34,124 nucleotides of DNA from an uncultured Bacteroidota bacterium (GTDB lineage: Bacteria > Bacteroidota > Bacteroidia > Chitinophagales > Chitinophagaceae). This document shows positions 1-7,930 of this stretch, piece by piece. The translations under genes and the position numbers were made by a program. The number at the start of each line of letters is the position of its first letter. Position 1 is the first letter of the stretch. The stretch lies in contig CAINFN010000062.1 of assembly GCA_903848125.1 (NCBI GenBank), positions 1-34,124 on the forward strand. The letters are read 5' to 3'. The notes beneath the pieces are model-generated. The model ran no database searches, had not been told where the DNA came from, and saw only the letters and a list, made by a program, of their open reading frames with translations.

Positions 1-3000
1 AAACCGAATACCCACTTTGCTTACACAAGACTATTTTACTGCTACAACTGTTTCAATTAAAAGGGGCTGATTATTTTGAAACCATTCGTAACTGGGACAG
101 AGAGAAAAATAAGCTTCTGGCCTTGTATGGCTTTACTTTAGATGATTATATCGAAGACAAATTTGAATTTATTTACCATGATGGCAAACCCTTTTTAAAA
201 GTATTAGACGAAAAGGTTTTAAAATTAAATTCAAATGCGCCAGTAGCAATGAAGAGACCTAAGTCCAATGATTGGGACTTAGAGGAGGACGAGGATAAAG
301 TGATTAGTAAGCAGGAAATAAAAGAACGTTTTGGTATTGTTATGCAGCACCAACCTACGGCTTACCCCTATATTACTTTTAATGTTATTAAGGGAGAAGT
401 AAATGAGGAGGGCACTTCCTTTATTGGGAAAGTGGAAAAAGTTGATTTAGCTAAATTGGTGGTTCCTGCATTAATTAAAGAAGAAGATAAAATTTTAATA
501 CAGCTGGTAAAAAAACTGCAAACTGCTGAAATGTCAAAGTTCTTAAATAAAAACTCACCATTTCAAGGCATTTGGGATACCATTGTACATGCAGAGGAAG
601 ATAGTTTGCCAGAAGAGACAAAAGAATTAATTCAAGAATACCTACATCCAAAATTGGAGAAAGTTTGGAGAGATTTATCTGAGCATCCCTTTAATTTTTT
701 CTTACCCCACAACAAGCCTTTTACCACGGCCAATCTACAGAAGGCTGAATTGGTATTTAATACCATCCAACCTAGTTTTAAAGTAGAAAAAGAAGACAGT
801 AGATACCTTATTTATGCCAGTGTTAATTTACCAGAAGGCAATATTCCATTAGAAGAGAATCATGCTAAGTCTAATTTTATTTTTCAATACCATCATCAAT
901 TTTTTGTTTGGAAAAACAGAGACGATTTATCATGGGTGGAGAAATTTATGCCTCAAGGTTTTCATGAAATTGAATTAGATCAGTGGCCACAATATTTGCA
1001 AAGTACTTTATTGCCTTTGTCAAAAAAATATCATGTAGCATTAGAGAATGTCATTCAAGAAAAAGTAAGTGGAGTTAAGCCTCAATTACAAATTTTGTTA
1101 AAAGAAAGTGGCGATTATCTATTTTTTGAACCATTGTATGTTTATAAGGATATGGTTGTTCAAAAAGAAGACGGTCCTTCAGTGATTCAACAAGTGGGAG
1201 ATAAAATTATCATCTTAGAAAGAGACCTAGCTGCTGAAAGGCAATTAATGAATGTGATTGAACAACTTCATTCTGGTTTTATACGACCTAATGAAGGAAA
1301 TGTTTTAGCCTTAAAAGGAGCAGAGGTCTTAAAAAATAATTGGTTCTTTTTGTTTATAGATACGCTACGTGAAAAACAAATTCCATTATTTGGAACAGAA
1401 TATTTAAAACAATTTAAATTTAATACTGCTAAGCCATCCACTAAATTATACATTAGTAGTAATACAGATTGGTTTGATGCTAAAGTAGAAATTTCCTTCG
1501 GAGAGCAAAAGGTTTCAATTCAAGACATAAAAAATATGTTGTCTAATAAGCAACAGTTTGTGCCATTGAAAGATGGTAGCTTAGGCGTGCTTCCAGAAAA
1601 ATGGTTGAATAAATATTCCTTATTGTTTAAAGTAGGTGAAGGGAAAGCAGATAATTTAAAACTAAGTAAATACCATTTTTCTATTTTAGATGAATTGTAT
1701 CAACAAAGAGATGAGGAAGAAATTATCTTTCAGTTGGAAGGCAAGTATGAAAAAATTAGAGAACGTTATGCTATCGCAGATGTAACCCCTCCAGCACATT
1801 TAATGCCTATTTTGCGTCCTTATCAAATCAGTGGTTTCCAATGGTTGAACTATTTACACGATGTGCAATGGGGAGGCATATTGGCTGATGATATGGGATT
1901 AGGAAAGACTATCCAAACTTTATCTTTTTTACAACATTTAAAACAAAAGAATGGGAAGTTGGTGGCTTTAGTGGTTTGTCCTACCACGCTTTTATACAAC
2001 TGGCAGAATGAATTAAAAAAATTCACTCCTAGTTTAACGTATCATATCAATCATGGAGGCAGCAGAAATAAACAATTAATATTAAAACAGGAAGTAGAAG
2101 TAATTATTACAACCTATGGTACTTTAAGAAGTGATATTAAAATGTTTGTGGAAGTTAATTTTGATTACGTCATTTTAGATGAAAGTCAAGCGATAAAAAA
2201 TCCTGCCAGTAAAGTAACTAAAGCTGCGTGCTTGTTAAAGGCGACTAATAAATTGTGCTTGAGTGGTACGCCATTGCAAAACAATACTTTTGATATTTAT
2301 GCTCAAATGAATTTCTTAAACCCAGGTATGTTGGGTACGGTTGAATATTTCAAACATAATTTCTCTATGCCTATTGATAAATTTGATGAGCAAGAGCAAA
2401 AAGAACACCTACGTAAATTTGTATTCCCGTTCATTTTAAGAAGAACCAAAGAGCAAGTGGCTAAAGACTTACCAGAAAAACAAGAGATGGTTTTGTATTG
2501 TGAAATGGGAGACGCACAAAGAAAAATTTATGAAGCCTACCGAAATGATTACAGAGATAAGTTAATCGGAATGGTAGAAGAGAAAGGCATACAAAAATCT
2601 CAACTTTCTATCTTACAAGGTTTGATGAAGCTGAGACAAATTTGTGATAGTCCAGCAATTTTAAAAGACGAAGCGTATCCAAATGAATCTGTAAAATTGG
2701 AAGAATTGACCCGTGAAATAGCTGAAAATATTGGTGGACATAAAGCGTTGGTATTTTCTCAATTTTTAGGCATGCTAGCTTTGATTAAAGAACAATTAAA
2801 GAAATTAGGTATTGATTATGAATATTTTGACGGAGGAAGTACCATTCAAGAAAGAGAACGCGCCATTGAAAGATTCCAAAATGATGACAACTGTCGAGTA
2901 TTTTTAATTTCATTAAAAGCAGGTGGAGTGGGTTTGAATTTAACTGCAGCTGACTATGTATATATCGTTGATCCTTGGTGGAATCCAGCTGTAGAACAAC

Positions 3001-3197
3001 AAGCCATCGACAGGACGCATAGAATAGGACAAACTAAAAATATCTTTGCGTATCGTATGATTTGTAATGATACGGTTGAAGATAAAATATTGAAACTACA
3101 AGAAAGGAAAAGAAATTTAGCCAAAGAGTTAATATCAGATGAAGTAGGTTTTGTTAAGTCTTTAACCAAGGATGACATTGCTTATTTATTTAGTTAA
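1..3197 (+). CDS. SNF2-family DEAD/DEAH-like helicase, 5'-truncated by window edge
   Basis: ATP-dependent SNF2/Swi2-type DNA translocase, probably acting on protein-DNA complexes. The reading frame is open from nt 3 with no stop, so the TTG at 123 is not the start and the true N-terminus lies outside the window; at least 1064 residues are present. The first ~580 residues fit the bacterial SNF2-associated region. The helicase core follows: motif I DDMGLGKT (about nt 1887-1910), motif II DESQ (about 2178-2189, where many relatives have DESH or DEAH), motif III LSGTPLQNN, and motif VI ending DRTHRIGQ (about 3005-3032). The C-terminal half is a second RecA lobe with GGVGLNLTAA. Such proteins often carry an N-terminal SWIM zinc finger, which would be in the missing part. 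No terminator is evident before the next gene. The family is certain; the cellular role is not known from sequence. Confidence 0.93.
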   Translation, partial: TEYPLCLHKTILLLQLFQLKGADYFETIRNWDREKNKLLALYGFTLDDYIEDKFEFIYHDGKPFLKVLDEKVLKLNSNAPVAMKRPKSNDWDLEEDEDKVISKQEIKERFGIVMQHQPTAYPYITFNVIKGEVNEEGTSFIGKVEKVDLAKLVVPALIKEEDKILIQLVKKLQTAEMSKFLNKNSPFQGIWDTIVHAEEDSLPEETKELIQEYLHPKLEKVWRDLSEHPFNFFLPHNKPFTTANLQKAELVFNTIQPSFKVEKEDSRYLIYASVNLPEGNIPLEENHAKSNFIFQYHHQFFVWKNRDDLSWVEKFMPQGFHEIELDQWPQYLQSTLLPLSKKYHVALENVIQEKVSGVKPQLQILLKESGDYLFFEPLYVYKDMVVQKEDGPSVIQQVGDKIIILERDLAAERQLMNVIEQLHSGFIRPNEGNVLALKGAEVLKNNWFFLFIDTLREKQIPLFGTEYLKQFKFNTAKPSTKLYISSNTDWFDAKVEISFGEQKVSIQDIKNMLSNKQQFVPLKDGSLGVLPEKWLNKYSLLFKVGEGKADNLKLSKYHFSILDELYQQRDEEEIIFQLEGKYEKIRERYAIADVTPPAHLMPILRPYQISGFQWLNYLHDVQWGGILADDMGLGKTIQTLSFLQHLKQKNGKLVALVVCPTTLLYNWQNELKKFTPSLTYHINHGGSRNKQLILKQEVEVIITTYGTLRSDIKMFVEVNFDYVILDESQAIKNPASKVTKAACLLKATNKLCLSGTPLQNNTFDIYAQMNFLNPGMLGTVEYFKHNFSMPIDKFDEQEQKEHLRKFVFPFILRRTKEQVAKDLPEKQEMVLYCEMGDAQRKIYEAYRNDYRDKLIGMVEEKGIQKSQLSILQGLMKLRQICDSPAILKDEAYPNESVKLEELTREIAENIGGHKALVFSQFLGMLALIKEQLKKLGIDYEYFDGGSTIQERERAIERFQNDDNCRVFLISLKAGGVGLNLTAADYVYIVDPWWNPAVEQQAIDRTHRIGQTKNIFAYRMICNDTVEDKILKLQERKRNLAKELISDEVGFVKSLTKDDIAYLFS

Positions 3198-3259
3198 TCA
3201 TCACATTTTTTTATGCTAGCCCATTTTATTTATTATATTTAGTTAGCAAAATTTAATAA

Positions 3260-4330
3260 ATGAAAAAGGGAATACTATTTTTAGTAGGGGTATTTTTTTA
3301 TACCAGTCAGCAAGCGCAATCGCCTATTCAGTATCACACAATAGAAAATTTATCTATTGTAGGAAGGGCCTTCCCTAATCAAACTAGCTATCAACGTTTC
3401 CCTGATAGTTTAGCAAGTTTATTAAGGGTACCAGTTTGGCAACTAAGTAAAAATTCTACGGGGTTAGCCATTTACTTTGAAACCAATTCAAAACAGATTA
3501 GTGCAAAATGGAAAACTGGAGCCACCACCAGCTTCCCACATGTAGCCAATACACTGGTTAAAGGGGTAGATCTATATGCATTGGATCATGATCAATGGTA
3601 TTATGTTGGTATTGGAAAACCTAATCATGCTGTTTATCAAGAAGCATCTATCATTAAGGATTTAGACGGATCAATAAGACAATATTTATTGTATTTGCCC
3701 GATTATGAAACAACCGATTCCTTATTTATTGGCGTCGATTCAGCAGCTTTATTACAAAATAGCAGTCGCCCTATTTTCAAAAAGAATAAGCCAATTGTAT
3801 TTTATGGAACCAGTATCGTTCAAGGTGCTTCTGCCATGCGCAGCGGGATGGCGTATCCCGCCATTATTGAAAGACAATTAAAAACGGAAACCATCAATTT
3901 AGGATTTAGTGGCAATGGGCAGCTTGACTCAATGTTAGCAGTAATTATGTCTACCATTGATGCTTCTTGTTATGTAATTGATTGTGGTCCTAATTTAACG
4001 CCGCAACAGGCAAAGGAACGAACCTTACCTTTTTTAAAACAACTTAAACAACTAAGCCCCAACACACCTATATTATTAATTGAACAAATAAATTACCCAA
4101 CAGCCCGCTTTGTTTCAAGTATCGATGAAAAAATAAAATTGATTAATAAAAGTTTTTCAGACGCTTTTGAAACTTTAAATAAAGAGGGCGTTACTGGTAT
4201 TTATTATTTACCAGCTAAAGGGCTTATTGGCGAAGATGGGGAAGCCACAGTTGACGGAGTTCATTTAACTGATCTTGGATTTTTTAGAATGGCACAATCC
4301 ATCATAAAAAAATTAAAAACAATTTTATAA
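3260..4330 (+). CDS. Secreted SGNH/GDSL-family hydrolase with GxDLY N-terminal domain
   Basis: Predicted exported esterase/acyl hydrolase of 356 residues; substrate unknown, perhaps acetyl groups on a carbohydrate or glycan. Residues 1-20 are a signal peptide (MKKG, hydrophobic stretch, QQAQS). Residues ~25-165 resemble the beta-rich SGNH N-terminal domain, with the family hallmark GVDLY near residue 95. The catalytic domain has block I GTSIVQG with nucleophile Ser185, block II glycine in LGFSGNG, block III Asn245 in CGPN, and block V DGVHLTD with Asp332 and His335, so the triad and oxyanion residues are complete. The ATG at 3260 leads straight into the signal peptide. It is convergent with the YHS-like lipoprotein, only 6 nt apart. 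A weak -7-like TATATTTA sits at 3234-3241. Confidence 0.85.
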   Translation: MKKGILFLVGVFFYTSQQAQSPIQYHTIENLSIVGRAFPNQTSYQRFPDSLASLLRVPVWQLSKNSTGLAIYFETNSKQISAKWKTGATTSFPHVANTLVKGVDLYALDHDQWYYVGIGKPNHAVYQEASIIKDLDGSIRQYLLYLPDYETTDSLFIGVDSAALLQNSSRPIFKKNKPIVFYGTSIVQGASAMRSGMAYPAIIERQLKTETINLGFSGNGQLDSMLAVIMSTIDASCYVIDCGPNLTPQQAKERTLPFLKQLKQLSPNTPILLIEQINYPTARFVSSIDEKIKLINKSFSDAFETLNKEGVTGIYYLPAKGLIGEDGEATVDGVHLTDLGFFRMAQSIIKKLKTIL

Positions 4331-4336
4331 TCCAAT

Positions 4337-4651
4337 CTATTTTAATTCAGCTGCAGCTAGGTTTGCTTTTGGATTTTTTAAAAATTCATTTTTACATTCG
4401 GTCGAACAAAATCCGAGCACTTTATTTTGAAAATGGGCAGTATCACTTATGCCAGCAGTTACTGGCATGCCACAACTAGGATCTTTTTTATTGTCAACCA
4501 AGGAGACACTAAACGTCTTTTCATCTGCTTTTTGGCTAATGGCTACCTTGGTCGTATCAGCAACAGATGCTGTTTTATTTGCATTATTTTGGCCGCAGGC
4601 AAGCAGGAAGCAGCTACATCCAATAACAAAACTATTCGTGAAAATTTTCAT
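4337..4651 (-). CDS. Small lipoprotein with YHS-like metal-binding Cys motif
   Basis: A 104-residue predicted lipoprotein. The N-terminus has a hydrophobic segment ending in the lipobox LLAC (Cys19), then a Ser/Thr/Lys-rich linker. Residues ~55-95 carry DPSCGMPV (Cys60) and, after a short spacer, GFCSTECKNEF with Cys82 and Cys86 followed by KNPKAN. This is the pattern of YHS domains, which bind metal (often copper) through these cysteines in transport and oxidase-associated proteins. A role in periplasmic metal binding or trafficking is inference; no copper transporter is in the window. It reads toward the SGNH gene, and its start faces the arginine leader, so 4652-4836 may hold promoters for both directions. 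Confidence 0.75.
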   Translation of the reverse strand: MKIFTNSFVIGCSCFLLACGQNNANKTASVADTTKVAISQKADEKTFSVSLVDNKKDPSCGMPVTAGISDTAHFQNKVLGFCSTECKNEFLKNPKANLAAAELK

Positions 4652-4762
4652 ATTCGAGGATTTGGATCAAAATTACAATTAAAAAGCAGCTTTTGAAAAA
4701 CTAACAATCATTCACTTTTAGAGCTGTATTTTCCTAAAAGACAGTGCTGGAACAAATTAGGG

Positions 4763-4777
4763 GGGGTCTTAGACCCC
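4763..4777. promoter_or_regulatory. Perfect 6+3+6 palindrome upstream of arginine operon
   Basis: GGGGTC, loop TTA, GACCCC: a perfect GC-rich inverted repeat in an otherwise AT-rich intergenic region. It lies about 20 nt upstream of TACTTTTA (4797-4804), which differs from the Bacteroidota -7 element TAnnTTTG at one base; no well-spaced -33 TTG is present. It could be an operator or a short hairpin. It is not a convincing terminator because no T-run follows directly. Confidence 0.4.
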
Positions 4778-4820
4778 ATTTGTCTATTTTATTTAATACT
4801 TTTATACCCTCCTTCCTATT

Positions 4821-4828
4821 AAAAGGAG
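4821..4828 (+). promoter_or_regulatory. Strong Shine-Dalgarno sequence for leader ORF
   Basis: AAAAGGAG followed by an 8-nt spacer and ATG at 4837. Canonical SD sequences are rare in this window, as is usual in Bacteroidota, so a strong one in front of a 41-codon ORF argues that the ORF is really translated. Confidence 0.5.
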
Positions 4829-4836
4829 TCATCTAA

Positions 4837-4962
4837 ATGAAACAGGTACAATTACATATTACTAAAACTTGTGCAATTACTGCACCAGTATCTGTTTTAA
4901 ATGAACCGAGCCCTATGATGACGTCTAGTATCGTCAGATTTTTCTGCCGACGTGGATTCTGA
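4837..4962 (+). CDS. Putative leader peptide of the arginine operon (41 aa)
   Basis: A short ORF beginning with ATG 8 nt after AAAAGGAG and ending at TGA 4960-4962, immediately followed in frame by TAG (4963-4965). The C-terminal part reads IVRFFCRRGF: three arginines within six residues (Arg34, Arg38, Arg39), the last two as tandem CGA-CGT at 4948-4953. It is in the same frame as the downstream acyltransferase gene and cannot be fused to it because of the double stop. I read it as a regulatory leader peptide sensing arginyl-tRNA. It could instead be the decayed 5' end of a longer protein. No homologue is recognised. Confidence 0.45.
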   Translation: MKQVQLHITKTCAITAPVSVLNEPSPMMTSSIVRFFCRRGF

Positions 4963-5045
4963 TAGGACGAGCAATTGGCACTTGCCCCTATCAGTGGAAA
5001 AAGCCCCAAAGAATCATTCTTACGCCAGCATTCTTCTTTTTTTAA
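4919..5045 (+). promoter_or_regulatory. Candidate attenuator/leader RNA with alternative hairpins
   Basis: Three possible pairings overlap the end of the leader ORF. TGACG (4919-4923) pairs with CGTCA (4932-4936). CGTC (4932-4935) can instead pair with GACG (4949-4952), so these two exclude each other. CTGATAGG (4959-4966) pairs perfectly with CCTATCAG (4987-4994), with an inner GCAA/TTGC stem; its 5' arm overlaps the stop codons and lies within reach of a ribosome stalled at the Arg codons 4948-4953. A T-run follows at 5037-5043, preceded only by weak AU stems (AAGAAT/ATTCTT). The geometry suits arginine-dependent attenuation or translational control, but the terminator hairpin itself is weak. 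Confidence 0.35.
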
Positions 5046-5058
5046 AATTAATAGCTCA

Positions 5059-5706
5059 TTGGAACCAAAAATTATAGTTCGCGTAGCCCACAGTGGGGAC
5101 GCTTCCTTTGCAAATACCATCACCGATGAAATGGCTTCTTCGGCGCAAGCGCGTGGGACGGGTATTGCTAAACGTAGCCCTGAATATGTGGCCAAAAAAA
5201 TAAATGAAGGCAAGTCTGTTATTGCAGTTACCGAAGATGGTACCTGGGTAGGTTTTTGTTATATTGAAGCTTGGCAACATGGACAGTTTGTGGCCAATAG
5301 TGGTTTAATTGTAGCCCCTGCTTTTAGAAAAACGGGCATTGCTAAAAAAATTAAGCAAACTATTTTTCAATTGTCTAGAGAAACCTATCCTACTGCTAAA
5401 ATATTTGGATTAACAACGGGTTTAGCGGTAATGAAAATAAATAGTGAATTAGGCTATGAACCAGTCACCTATAGTGAACTAACCGATGATGAAGAATTTT
5501 GGGCTGGTTGCAAAAGTTGTGTGAACTATGAAATTTTGATGAGTAAGGATCGTAAAAATTGCATGTGTACTGCTATGTTGTATGAACCCAAGCAACCGAA
5601 TACTGTTGAAGAAGTAGCGGCTGAATTTTCAAATAACTCTAAGTTGTACGAGCGTTTTATGAAAATAAAACAAAGTAAATTATTGAACTGGTTTAGAAAA
5701 AAATAA
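5059..5706 (+). CDS. GNAT acyltransferase, probable N-acylglutamate synthase (argA function)
   Basis: Probable first enzyme of the operon, transferring an acyl group from acyl-CoA to glutamate. Given the carbamoyltransferase downstream, the acyl group could be succinyl rather than acetyl (inference). The fold is GNAT: the acyl-CoA loop FRKTGIAKKI follows NSGLIVAP. The C-terminal part has an unusual CxxC plus CxC pair (Cys151, Cys154, Cys168, Cys170 counting from nt 5059), possibly a metal site. There is no ATG near the start of the conserved region. TTG 5059 is preferred because the protein then begins just before the conserved VRVA segment and just after the T-run. TTG 4975, with AGGA upstream, would add 28 residues but lies in a hairpin loop. 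It ends 5 nt before argG. Confidence 0.75.
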   Translation: MEPKIIVRVAHSGDASFANTITDEMASSAQARGTGIAKRSPEYVAKKINEGKSVIAVTEDGTWVGFCYIEAWQHGQFVANSGLIVAPAFRKTGIAKKIKQTIFQLSRETYPTAKIFGLTTGLAVMKINSELGYEPVTYSELTDDEEFWAGCKSCVNYEILMSKDRKNCMCTAMLYEPKQPNTVEEVAAEFSNNSKLYERFMKIKQSKLLNWFRKK

Positions 5707-5711
5707 ATGTT

Positions 5712-6911
5712 ATGGAAAAAGTTGTATTAGGATTTAGTGGAGGTTTAGATACTACGTTTTGTGTAAAATACTTAACGGAGGATAAAGGATTAGAAGTACA
5801 CAGTGTGATTGTGAATACCGGTGGTTTTACCGAAGAGGAATTAAAAAAAGTGGAAGCACATGCTTATGCTTTGGGTGTAAAAACACATACTTCTGTAAAT
5901 GCAGTGGAAGGCTACTATGATAGTATTATCAAGTATTTGATTTATGGAAATGTTTTAAAAAACAATACCTATCCATTAAGTGTGAGTGCAGAGCGATTAA
6001 GTCAAGCTTTACATATTGCGGAGCATGTAAAAAAAGTAGGTGCTAAATTAGTAGCCCATGGCAGTACGGGCGCTGGCAATGATCAGGTTCGTTTTGATAT
6101 GATATTTCAAATTATGATTCCTGGCATTGAGATTTTAACACCGATACGTGATTTACAATTAAGTAGAGAAGCAGAAATTGAATATTTAAAAGGGAAAGGT
6201 GTTCAAATGAATTTTGAAAAAGCGGCCTATTCAATTAATAAAGGGTTGTGGGGTACCAGTGTGGGTGGAAAAGAAACATTGAATTCAAAAGGGATGTTGC
6301 CAGAAAGTGCATGGCCAACTCAAATGTCAAAAGAAGGGGCGAGCGAAGAAATGGTGATTGGCTTTGAAAAAGGAGAAATTAAAAAAGTAAATGGTCAAGC
6401 ATTTGCGCATCCAACAGAGGCCATTCAATTTATACAATCTATTGCTGGTGCATATGGTATTGGAAGAGACATTCATGTAGGAGATACCATTATAGGAATT
6501 AAAGGACGTGTAGGTTTTGAAGCGGCAGCACCGATGGTGATATTAAAAGCACACCATGCTTTAGAAAAACATGTATTAACAAAGTGGCAATTATCTTGGA
6601 AGGATCAGTTGGCTTCTTTTTATGGCAACTGGTTACATGAGGGTCAGATATTAGATCCAGTAATGCGTGATATTGAAGCGTATTTAACCAATTCACAAGC
6701 ACAAGTTACTGGTCATGTATTTGTTCAATTAAATCCATATCGTTTCCAAATCATAGGTATTGAATCAGAGAATGATTTGATGAGTGCGAAATTTGGTAAG
6801 TATGGTGAAATGAACACAGGATTTACGGGTGCGGATGTAAGAGGGTTTACTAAAATATTTGGTAATCAAACAAGCATCTTTCATAATGTGAAAGAATCAA
6901 ATAAAAAATAA
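5712..6911 (+). CDS. argG: Argininosuccinate synthase
   Basis: Joins citrulline and aspartate with ATP to argininosuccinate, in the cytoplasm. The 399-residue length is normal. The N-type ATP pyrophosphatase P-loop FSGGLDTT is at residues 8-15, and STGAGNDQVRFD and TPIRD fit the family. In the N-succinyl or N-acetyl pathway the citrulline would arise after ArgE removes the acyl group. It follows the acyltransferase by 5 nt and precedes argC by 12 nt, so it is part of one transcript. The ATG at 5712 is well placed; there is no clear SD. Confidence 0.96.
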   Translation: MEKVVLGFSGGLDTTFCVKYLTEDKGLEVHSVIVNTGGFTEEELKKVEAHAYALGVKTHTSVNAVEGYYDSIIKYLIYGNVLKNNTYPLSVSAERLSQALHIAEHVKKVGAKLVAHGSTGAGNDQVRFDMIFQIMIPGIEILTPIRDLQLSREAEIEYLKGKGVQMNFEKAAYSINKGLWGTSVGGKETLNSKGMLPESAWPTQMSKEGASEEMVIGFEKGEIKKVNGQAFAHPTEAIQFIQSIAGAYGIGRDIHVGDTIIGIKGRVGFEAAAPMVILKAHHALEKHVLTKWQLSWKDQLASFYGNWLHEGQILDPVMRDIEAYLTNSQAQVTGHVFVQLNPYRFQIIGIESENDLMSAKFGKYGEMNTGFTGADVRGFTKIFGNQTSIFHNVKESNKK

Positions 6912-6923
6912 ACGAATTCTAAA

Positions 6924-7904
6924 ATGCAAAAAGTTAATATTGGAATAGTAGGAGGTGCAGGCTATACAGGTGGTGAATTACTGCGTGTAGTTTTGCGTCA
7001 TCCTAATGCACATATTAGTTTTGTGCACAGTACTAGTAGCGCAGAAGAATTGGTGAGCAAGGTACACACTGACTTAGTGGGGGATACGGATTTAAAATTT
7101 GTAGCAGCATTAGATCAAAATATAGATGTTTTGTTTTTATGTGTTGGTCATGGAGATGCAAAAAAATTCTTGGCTGCTCATGATATAAAATCAAGTATAA
7201 AAATAATTGATCTGTCTCAGGATTTTAGGTTAGCTGAAGGAGCTTCTATTGGTACAAGACAATTTGTATATGGTTTACCAGAATTAAACAAAGCAGCAAT
7301 AACTAGTGCACAAAATATTGCCAACCCAGGTTGTTTTGCCACAGCCATTCAATTAGGTTTATTGCCTTTGGCTTCAAAAGGATTATTAAAGGAAGTATAT
7401 ACAACAGGTATTACTGGTGCTACGGGTGCTGGCCAAGCTTTGTCAGTAACCAGTCATTTTAGTTGGAGAGCCAATAACATTCAAGCCTATAAAACTTTAC
7501 AACATCAACACTTAAATGAAATAGAAGAAAGTTTGGCTACACTTCAAGGCAATAAAAATGCGGAAGTGCACTTTGTGCCATGGAGAGGCGATTTTACAAG
7601 AGGTATTTTTGTGACTTCAGTAATCTCCTCCGATTTAAGTATGGAGGCTATTTACGAATTATACAATGCCTATTATGAGTCGCATCCTTTTACACATGTT
7701 TCTAAAAACAATATTGATTTAAAACAAGTAGTGAATACCAATAAATGTTTAATTCATATTGAAAAGCAAGGAAATAAAATTGCCATTCATTCGGTGATTG
7801 ATAATTTATTGAAAGGTGCTGTAGGTCAAGCGGTGCAAAATATGAATTTAATTTTCGGATTAGAAGAAGGCACTGGATTACAATTAAAAGCAAATTATTT
7901 TTAA
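6924..7904 (+). CDS. argC: N-acyl-gamma-glutamyl-phosphate reductase
   Basis: NADPH-dependent reduction of N-acylglutamyl phosphate to the semialdehyde, the third step of the route. The 326-residue protein opens with the Rossmann motif GGAGYTGGELLR, has the catalytic cysteine in NPGCFATAI (Cys137), and has the C-terminal part typical of the longer ArgC type. Whether the acyl group is acetyl or succinyl cannot be told from this protein alone. It sits between argG and argD with short gaps. Confidence 0.95.
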   Translation: MQKVNIGIVGGAGYTGGELLRVVLRHPNAHISFVHSTSSAEELVSKVHTDLVGDTDLKFVAALDQNIDVLFLCVGHGDAKKFLAAHDIKSSIKIIDLSQDFRLAEGASIGTRQFVYGLPELNKAAITSAQNIANPGCFATAIQLGLLPLASKGLLKEVYTTGITGATGAGQALSVTSHFSWRANNIQAYKTLQHQHLNEIEESLATLQGNKNAEVHFVPWRGDFTRGIFVTSVISSDLSMEAIYELYNAYYESHPFTHVSKNNIDLKQVVNTNKCLIHIEKQGNKIAIHSVIDNLLKGAVGQAVQNMNLIFGLEEGTGLQLKANYF

Positions 7905-7930
7905 ACTCTATTGATTATAAATTTTTCACC

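Noticed and set aside
123-125. TTG as start of the SNF2 helicase
   Set aside because: The same frame is open and protein-like back to the window edge, so the gene begins outside.
4427-4696. Two plus-strand open frames of 77-89 residues
   Set aside because: They are antisense to the lipoprotein with lipobox and YHS-like motif and show no domain of their own.
4833-5213. 126-residue open frame on the minus strand across the leader and acyltransferase start
   Set aside because: It overlaps the conserved acyltransferase on the other strand, has no recognisable domain and no promoter; judged a shadow frame.
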